Positions 1 through 4,979 of a stretch of 6,232 nt of DNA are shown here, in pieces. Origin of the DNA: Acidobacteriota bacterium (GTDB lineage Bacteria > Acidobacteriota > Polarisedimenticolia > Gp22-AA2); the NCBI GenBank assembly GCA_016202915.1, contig JACQNT010000244.1, positions 1-6,232 of the forward strand, in the 5' to 3' direction. The translations under genes were made by a program, and so were the position numbers. The stretch's first letter is position 1, and every line of letters starts with the position of its first letter. The notes under the pieces are model-generated. The model saw only the letters and a program-made list of their open reading frames with translations, did no database searches and had not been told where the DNA came from.

Positions 1-29
1 AATATAGAGACACCCCTCCCTCTTGTCAA
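1..29 (-). promoter_or_regulatory. Strong sigma70-type promoter, firing left out of the window
   Basis: Read on the minus strand, 29-24 is TTGACA (perfect -35 consensus), followed by a 17-base spacer and TATATT at 6-1 (5 of 6 matches to TATAAT). Transcription would start just beyond the left edge and run away from the 480 gene. Upstream of the -35 (about 30-65) the strand is relatively T-rich, which could help polymerase contact. So strong a match is unexpected by chance in GC-rich DNA. The driven gene is outside the window and may be a protein gene or a stable RNA. Confidence 0.65.
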
Positions 30-77
30 GCAGAAAGACGCCTCGAAAGCGAATAAAACGAACCAGATAGGGACTGT

Positions 78-93
78 CCTGGAGACCTCCAGG
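78..93. repeat. Perfect 7+2+7 dyad, possible operator
   Basis: CCTGGAG at 78-84 and CTCCAGG at 87-93 are perfect inverted copies around a 2-base centre. The centre is too short for a comfortable RNA loop, so a dimeric protein-binding site is a better reading than a terminator. It lies about 50 bases upstream of the leftward -35 element at 24-29, a position suited to an activator or repressor. No known operator was recognised. Confidence 0.3.
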
Positions 94-103
94 CGGGCCT
101 GAA

Positions 104-146
104 ACAACATCTTGGGAAGAGATCACCCGCAGACCCAAGATGCTGT
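104..146 (-). terminator. 13-bp hairpin, better paired in leftward RNA; possible terminator or RNA element
   Basis: CATCTTGGG at 108-116 and CCCAAGATG at 134-142 are perfect inverted copies. The stem extends outward by four more positions. In + strand RNA one of these (107/143) is an A-C mismatch, but in minus strand RNA it becomes a G-U pair, giving 13 uninterrupted pairs. The leftward 3' arm runs into a U-rich end (UGUUGU then UUC at 109-101). The 17-base loop is large for an intrinsic terminator and the U tract is imperfect, so a regulatory RNA element is also possible. Confidence 0.35.
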
Positions 147-419
147 GCAAAACCTTCAAATCCATGACAGGCGAGGCTTTCAGGCAAGCCATTCCGCGCA
201 ACTCTTGCGGGAAAGGTGATGCACAACGGCACCTCCATGAGTTCCTTGACCTGCAACGAATCGCAGTCGTCCTTCCCGTAGAGGACCCGTCGGAACAGGG
301 TGTTCGAAGAAGCGGCTGCCTGGGGACCATCCGGACCGATCGAAGGGCATCGGGACCCGCTTCCGGAGCGAACCGGCGCGGCGGGGGCGACCCGGGGTCG
401 ATGCGGCGCGTTGTGATAC

Positions 420-467
420 CATCCCCCGCGTCGTGGGGATGAACGGGCGGCGCCGCGCCAGCGCCGC
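420..467 (+). promoter_or_regulatory. Two tandem hairpins in the leader of the 480 gene
   Basis: CATCCCC (420-426) pairs with GGGGATG (435-441) around an 8-base loop. GCGGCGC (447-453) pairs with GCGCCGC (461-467) around a 7-base loop. The second stem ends exactly one base before the Shine-Dalgarno GGAGG at 468, so it could stabilise the leader or affect ribosome access. A weak -10-like TACCAT overlaps the first arm at 417-422 without a convincing -35, so the transcription start cannot be fixed. Confidence 0.35.
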
Positions 468-472
468 GGAGG
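468..472 (+). promoter_or_regulatory. Shine-Dalgarno for the outer-membrane protein gene
   Basis: GGAGG (GGAGGAA with flanks) lies 7 bases upstream of the ATG at 480. This is a near-ideal core and spacing. Together with the signal peptide that starts there, it fixes the start codon. Confidence 0.8.
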
Positions 473-479
473 AACTGCG

Positions 480-1028
480 ATGCGGCAGTCCCCGGTTGTC
501 GTCCCGCTGTTCCTGCTTCTCGTCCCTTGCCTCTCCGCCCCTGCCCTCGCGGCCAACCAGCCGGGGGATTTCGGCTTCTCGGCAAGCGTCGGCATCGCCG
601 ACACGCGGAGCGGCAGCTACGGATCGGACGACGCGCTCACTTTTTCCCTGGAGTATCAGAAGACCGGCTACGCCGCGTACCGGGCGACGGCCGGGTTCTT
701 CACGATCGAGGGGCGTGGAGCGGGCGGGGCGGCGGCCGCAACGCCCGACGTCGATGCGTTCTACGTCGCCGGCAATTTCGTCCTGACGCCCCGCTTCGCC
801 GTCCTCCATCCATTCTTCACCGCCGGCGTCGGGTTCTACAACCTCCGCCTGACGGGCGACCTGCGCAGCGATCAGGATCTGGAGGTGGGCGTCAACTGGG
901 GGATCGGCCTCGGCGTGCAGCTGGCCAGCCACTTCCTGTTCGAGGGAGAGGTCTCGTTCCACTACCTGTCCGGCGAGGTCGCGAGCCCCATCCAGATCCT
1001 GAGCCTCGGCGGCCGCTTCGTGTTCTAG
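480..1028 (+). CDS. Small outer-membrane beta-barrel protein
   Basis: This encodes 182 residues. Residues 1-24 form a signal peptide: a short polar start with one Arg, a hydrophobic core rich in Val and Leu, and an ALA-A cleavage site after residue 24. The mature part of about 158 residues alternates hydrophobic and polar positions in strand-like segments separated by Gly/Asp/Ser turns, for example FYVAGNFVL, PFFTAGVGFYNLRL, WGIGLGVQL and FLFEGEVSFHYL. It ends in RFVF with a terminal Phe, the C-terminal signature read by the BAM assembly machinery. Length and pattern fit the eight-stranded OmpA/OmpX-like barrel superfamily (OMP_b-brl type). It would sit in the outer membrane; its ligand or role cannot be told from the sequence. 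The start is supported by GGAGG at 468-472. A hairpin follows the stop, so it is probably a separate transcription unit from the protease gene. Confidence 0.88.
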   Translation: MRQSPVVVPLFLLLVPCLSAPALAANQPGDFGFSASVGIADTRSGSYGSDDALTFSLEYQKTGYAAYRATAGFFTIEGRGAGGAAAATPDVDAFYVAGNFVLTPRFAVLHPFFTAGVGFYNLRLTGDLRSDQDLEVGVNWGIGLGVQLASHFLFEGEVSFHYLSGEVASPIQILSLGGRFVF

Positions 1029-1032
1029 CGCC

Positions 1033-1086
1033 TTCTCCCGGCGATCGCCCGAGCGCCCGACCCGGGAGAATGCCCCGTTTCTCCGG
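1033..1086 (+). terminator. Three-arm inverted repeat after the barrel gene; possible terminator
   Basis: TTCTCCCGG at 1033-1041 is perfectly complementary to CCGGGAGAA at 1062-1070, giving a 9-bp stem with a 20-base loop starting four bases after the TAG stop. The same middle arm can instead pair with TTCTCC at 1079-1084 (loop of 8, extended by CC/GG past one bulged G). The two hairpins are mutually exclusive. There is no long T tract, only TTT at 1078-1080, so intrinsic termination is uncertain; a Rho-independent-like or mRNA 3'-end stabilising role is possible. Confidence 0.4.
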
Positions 1087-1106
1087 TGCAAGCGGCCACC
1101 CCAGCG

Positions 1107-1135
1107 TTGCCTCGGCGCTCGTCTCACCGTACACT
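1107..1135 (+). promoter_or_regulatory. Candidate promoter placed for leaderless subtilase mRNA
   Basis: TTGCCT at 1107-1112 (4 of 6 to TTGACA) and TACACT at 1130-1135 (4 of 6 to TATAAT, and a TANNNT form) are separated by exactly 17 bases. The -10 ends 8 bases before the A of the ATG at 1144, so transcription would begin at or within about two bases of the start codon. This agrees with the absence of a Shine-Dalgarno; only TAGG at 1136-1139 is present. A leaderless or near-leaderless transcript is inferred. Confidence 0.45.
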
Positions 1136-1143
1136 TAGGCGCC

Positions 1144-3546
1144 ATGTCCCGTGTCCTGCGCAGATCAGGCATGCTCCTCGCGGTTTTCGCGGGCCTGGCC
1201 CTCGCGGCGCCGGCCGGCGGCGTCAGCGGCGGAGCGGCCTCCGGCGGCCCGTCGCGCCCTGTCTGGGAGAAGAAGCTCGATCCCTTCCTGAGGCGCATGG
1301 CGCTCGGGTCGTCCCGCCTCCAGGGCCGGTTCGCGGACCCGATCCCCGCGGGCTCGGTCGAAGCCCTGCGCACGCTGCCGCCGTTCATCCGCGCCGACCG
1401 GGGCGCCGCGGCCCCGGTGCTCCTCGTGAAGGCGCGCCTCGCCTCGCCTGTCGGCGAATCGGCGGCCGGCTGGCCGGCGATCAAGGAACGAATTGAGGAA
1501 GCCGGCGGCCAGATCAGGGGCCGGGTCGGGGAGATCGTCTCGCTGCGCGTCCCCGTCGAGGCCCTCGAGACTCTGGCCCTCCTGCCGGAGATCGCCTGGA
1601 TCAAGGCGGCGCGCTCCTACCGGCTGCTGAACGAGGTCAGCACGGGCCTGGGGAACGTCGACTCCGACCAGGCGAACGGGTCTCCGCTGAACACCCGGGG
1701 CCGCGATGTGATCGTGGGCGTCGTGGACACGGGGATCCAGTGGGAGGACCGCGATTTCAGGAACGCCGACGGCAGCACGCGCGTCCTCGGCATCTGGGAC
1801 ATGACACTCGACGATCCCGGTCGCCCGCCCCCCGAGGGCTTCACCTTCGGGGACTACTTCAGCCGGAGCGACATCGACGCCGCGTTGCAGCCGGGCGCCG
1901 GGCCGCTGGCGACGCGCGACGGGCACGGCCACGGCACGCACGTCGCCGGCTCCGCCGCGGGGAACGGCCTCAACACCGGCAACGGCGTCGCACCGGCGGG
2001 CACCTTCGCGGGCGTCGCCCCGGAGGCGGATCTCCTGATCGTGAGGGTGTTCGACGACAACGGCGTCTTCTGCAACGACTGCGACCTGACGGCGGCGACG
2101 CAGTTCATCCGCGACACCGCCGCGGCGCTGGGGAAGCCGTGGGTCGGGAACATGAGCCTGGGGACCGATCTCGGCGCCCACGACGGGACCGATCCCGACG
2201 AGCTGGCGATCTCGGAGCCGGTCGGACCCGGCCACCGCGGCGCCCAGATGGCCATCGCCGCCGGCAACTCCGGCGCGCGCCGCATGCACTGGGAAGGCGT
2301 GCTCGCGGCGGGGAGCACGTTCACGAACACGTTCTGCGTCGGGCCCGGGACGCCGCCGAACTGCGGGACCTACGCCCCGAGGCCCGGCGAGGACAACGAT
2401 TTCGCCTGGCTCGATCTCTGGTACGAGGGGGCCGACCGGGCGACGGTCGAGATCGTCACGCCGGGTGGCCAGACGGTCCGCGCGGCGCCCGGCGCCGACT
2501 CGCTGCTGACCTGCACGACCTCGGGCGCGGTCCAGATCGACGCGACCAGTGCTCCCGATCCGGCCAACGGCGACAACGAGGTGTTCATCCAGATCTGGGA
2601 CAGCGGCCTGTGCAACCCGGTCGTCTCCGTGCAGAGCGGCGTCTGGACGATCCGGGTCATCGCCGACAGCGTCGCCTCAGCGACCCGCGAGTTCGACCTG
2701 TGGAACGAGGCGGATCTCGACGATACCTTCGGGAACCCGATCACCCACGCGCGTCTTTCGACCTTCGTCTTCGACGAGAGCGTCGGGATCCCGGCGACCT
2801 CGCTCCACGCGATCGCGGCGGCCTCCTACGTGAACAAGTGTCAATGGATCAACGTGCTTCAGCAGACGGTCACCGCCTGCTCTTCCGGCTCGGTCGGCGC
2901 CATCTCGTCGTTCTCGGCGATCGGCCCGACCCGCGACGGCCGCCTGAAACCGGATGTCGGAGCGCCCGGCGGGAACGTCGGGTCCAGCCTCGCGGGCTTT
3001 ATCGAGTCGAGCCGCGGCACGAACTTCACGGAGAGGGACGGCGCGCACGGAGTCATCAGCGGCACCAGCATGGCCACGCCCCACGTCGTCGGGACGGCGG
3101 CTCTCTTGTTGTCCCTCAACCCGGCGCTGCAGGGACCGGAGGTGAAGGCGGCGATCCAGCGTTCCGCCCGCGCCGATTCCTTCACCGGGACGGTGCCCAA
3201 CACGCGGTTCGGCTCCGGGAAGCTGCGGGCCCCCGAGGCCGGCTTCCAGGCGGCGTCGATCGTCACCGACCTCGGCGCGGCCTCCGCCACCGACTTCACG
3301 GCGACCGACAACCCGCTCGTCGATTCCTACAACGTCTATCGTGGGACGATCCCCGGCCTCTCGGCGGCGAACCACGGCTGCCGCTTCCTGACCGGCCTCC
3401 CTTCTCCCTCGTTCACCGACGCCGCCGTCCCCCTCCTCGACCAGGCCTTCTTCTACCTGGTCGCCGGCGTGCAGGGCGGGATCGAGGGGATCCTCGGCAC
3501 CGACAGCTCCGGGAACGTCATTCCCGCCGGCCCGGCCTGCCCCTGA
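1144..3546 (+). CDS. Secreted subtilisin-like serine protease (peptidase family S8)
   Basis: This encodes 800 residues, an exported endopeptidase. Residues 1 to about 22 are a signal peptide (Arg residues, then a Leu/Ala/Val core). Residues about 90-172 resemble an I9-type inhibitory propeptide. The catalytic domain carries Asp195 (VVDTGI), His263 (GHGTHVAG), oxyanion Asn375 (AAGNSG) and Ser642 (GTSMATPHVVG), so all key residues are present. Between Asn375 and Ser642 lie 266 residues, against about 65 in simple subtilisins. The insert contains LDLWYEG, a VEIVTPGG strand, GVWTIRV and FDLWN, a pattern like the jelly-roll insert of Csp-type subtilases. The SLGTDLGAHDGT stretch also fits that group. 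Residues about 700-800 form a short fibronectin-like tail (YNVYRG, FFYLVAG, ending ACP). Ten Cys (310, 313, 398, 407, 457, 490, 566, 579, 746, 799) suggest disulfides. No Shine-Dalgarno precedes ATG 1144; Met10 at 1171 is an alternative start with a weaker signal peptide. Its stop overlaps the next frame. Confidence 0.93.
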   Translation: MSRVLRRSGMLLAVFAGLALAAPAGGVSGGAASGGPSRPVWEKKLDPFLRRMALGSSRLQGRFADPIPAGSVEALRTLPPFIRADRGAAAPVLLVKARLASPVGESAAGWPAIKERIEEAGGQIRGRVGEIVSLRVPVEALETLALLPEIAWIKAARSYRLLNEVSTGLGNVDSDQANGSPLNTRGRDVIVGVVDTGIQWEDRDFRNADGSTRVLGIWDMTLDDPGRPPPEGFTFGDYFSRSDIDAALQPGAGPLATRDGHGHGTHVAGSAAGNGLNTGNGVAPAGTFAGVAPEADLLIVRVFDDNGVFCNDCDLTAATQFIRDTAAALGKPWVGNMSLGTDLGAHDGTDPDELAISEPVGPGHRGAQMAIAAGNSGARRMHWEGVLAAGSTFTNTFCVGPGTPPNCGTYAPRPGEDNDFAWLDLWYEGADRATVEIVTPGGQTVRAAPGADSLLTCTTSGAVQIDATSAPDPANGDNEVFIQIWDSGLCNPVVSVQSGVWTIRVIADSVASATREFDLWNEADLDDTFGNPITHARLSTFVFDESVGIPATSLHAIAAASYVNKCQWINVLQQTVTACSSGSVGAISSFSAIGPTRDGRLKPDVGAPGGNVGSSLAGFIESSRGTNFTERDGAHGVISGTSMATPHVVGTAALLLSLNPALQGPEVKAAIQRSARADSFTGTVPNTRFGSGKLRAPEAGFQAASIVTDLGAASATDFTATDNPLVDSYNVYRGTIPGLSAANHGCRFLTGLPSPSFTDAAVPLLDQAFFYLVAGVQGGIEGILGTDSSGNVIPAGPACP

Positions 3547-4979
3547 GAGCGACCCCTTCGACCGCGACGGCCGACTCCGGCGGCGGGGCGGGTGACGGCG
3601 ATCTGGTCCGGGCGCTCGGCCTGTGGGACTCGACGCTCCTGGTCATCGGGCTGGTCCTGGGGTCGGCCGTCTTCATGGTGACCGGCGGCCCGGACGGCGT
3701 GGCGCGCCTGCTCCCGGCCCCGGGGCTGCTGATCCTCGGCTGGATCGCGGGAGGGGTCTTCTCCTTCGCCGGCGCGCTGGTGTATGCCGAGCTGGGGGCG
3801 GCGCTGCCGCGCGCCGGCGGCCAGTACGTCTTCCTGCGGGAGGCCTACGGCGACCTCACCGGCTTCCTGTACGGCTGGACCCTGTTCGCGGTGATCCACA
3901 CCGGCACCCTCGCGGCGCTGGCGGTCGGCTACGCGGAGTACTTCGGGTTCTTCTTCCCCGCCTTCGGGACCGACCGGGTTCTGTTTTCGATCGCTCTCTT
4001 CGGCCGCGCGCTGTCGATCTCGGCCGGCCAGATCAACGCCGTGTCCGTCCTCGTCCTCCTGTCGGCCGTCAACTTCTTCGGAGTGAAGGAGGGGAGCCTG
4101 TTCCAGGGGATCGTGACAGTGGTGAAGATCGCCGTCTTCGCCGGGTTCATGATCCTGGGCGTCGCTCTCGGGAGAGGCAGCCTCGATCACTTCTTCCCGC
4201 TGCTCGCGGCCCCGGCCGGCGCCGCCGCCGGCGCGTCCGGGATCGGCGGGTTCGTCCTGGCGATGGTGGCGATGCTGTGGGCCTACGAAGGGTGGAACAA
4301 CATCACCTTCACGGCGGGGGAGATCAGGGACCCGCAGCGCAACATCCCCCGGTCCCTCATCCTGGGGATGTCGGCGATCACGCTCATCTATGTCGGGATG
4401 AACCTGCTCTACGTGTACGCCATGCCGGTGACGGAGATGACCGCCACGCCGCGCATCGGAGAGGCGGCGGCGGAGAGGCTCTTCGGCCCCGCCGGATCGT
4501 GGCTGATGTCGCTGGCGGTCCTGGTCTCGGTCTTCGGGTGCATCTCCGCGACCGTGATCTCCGGGCCGCGCGTCTTCTACGCCATGGCGCGGGACGGCCT
4601 GTTTTTCCGGCGCATCGCGGAGGTCCACCCGGACCACAGGACGCCGGCGCGGGCGATCGTGTGGCAGGGCGTCTGGTCCAGCCTCCTCTGCCTCTCGGGG
4701 ACCTACGGGCAGCTCATCACCTTCGTCATCTTCGCGGCGGTCCTGTTCTACGCCCTGGCGGGGGCGTCGGTGATCGTCCTGCGCCGGCGCCACCCGGAGT
4801 GGCCGCGGCCCTACCGCACCTGGGGCTACCCGGTCACGCCTCTCCTCTACGTCGGGCTCTGTTGCATCGTCCTGGTGAACACGCTGATCGAACAGCCGGC
4901 CGAGTCGGGATGGGGACTCGCCATCCTCGCCGGCGGCCTTCCCGCGTACCTCTTCTGGAAGCGCCGGAGGGACCGTGAG
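3543..4979 (+). other. Domain: LAT-like APC amino acid permease, 12 helices
   Basis: The region is an amino acid/polyamine/organocation transporter domain of the cytoplasmic membrane. Helix 1 (about residues 32-49) begins LLVIGLVLGSAVF. Then come PGLLILGWIAGG with FAGALVYAELGA (helix 2, about 60-84), RAGGQYVFLREAYG before helix 3 (about 107-134), helix 4 (166-182), helix 5 (186-210), and helix 6 with WAYEGWNN (246-253) followed by EIRDPQRNIPRSL. These match the L-type amino acid transporter/SteT branch. Six further hydrophobic stretches bring the count to 12, and the last ends in FWKRRRDR, a cytoplasmic positive patch. Length is normal for the family. The helix 1 GSG motif that holds the substrate carboxylate reads GSA here. 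Substrate cannot be assigned; neutral amino acids are typical of relatives. Confidence 0.9.

Larger units (their letters stand above)
1..479. other. Intergenic region without a supported gene
   Basis: No convincing coding sequence lies in the first 479 bases. Base composition is visibly more AT-rich from 1 to about 330 than in the genes downstream, and the open frames here lack a good ribosome binding site, a recognisable motif and third-position GC bias. The region looks like a divergent regulatory spacer. It holds a leftward promoter at the left edge, a dyad at 78-93, a hairpin at 104-146 that pairs better in leftward RNA, and two hairpins (420-441 and 447-467) leading into the Shine-Dalgarno of the 480 gene. 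A leftward 56-codon frame (350 to 180) ends 34 bases before the 104-146 hairpin but has only a weak upstream GGAAG. Confidence 0.6.

Noticed and set aside
1..102. 33-codon frame open from the left edge to TGA 100-102, possible tail of a rightward gene
   Set aside because: It overlaps the leftward promoter, is AT-rich unlike the genes here, and has no motif; it is too short to support.
140..442. 100-codon + strand open frame upstream of the barrel gene
   Set aside because: No ribosome binding site, no recognisable motif, lower GC without coding bias, and it overlaps the hairpin at 420-441.
180..1604. 474-codon open frame on the minus strand
   Set aside because: It covers the barrel gene and the start of the subtilase gene, both well supported on the + strand, and shows no recognisable motif. 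Only its last 56 codons fall outside them and are kept as a weak possibility in the findings.
3623..4978. 451-codon + strand frame ending at TGA 4976-4978
   Set aside because: It is a shifted reading of the permease, Arg/Gly/Pro-rich with no membrane helices. The frame beginning 3543 gives the clear APC protein.
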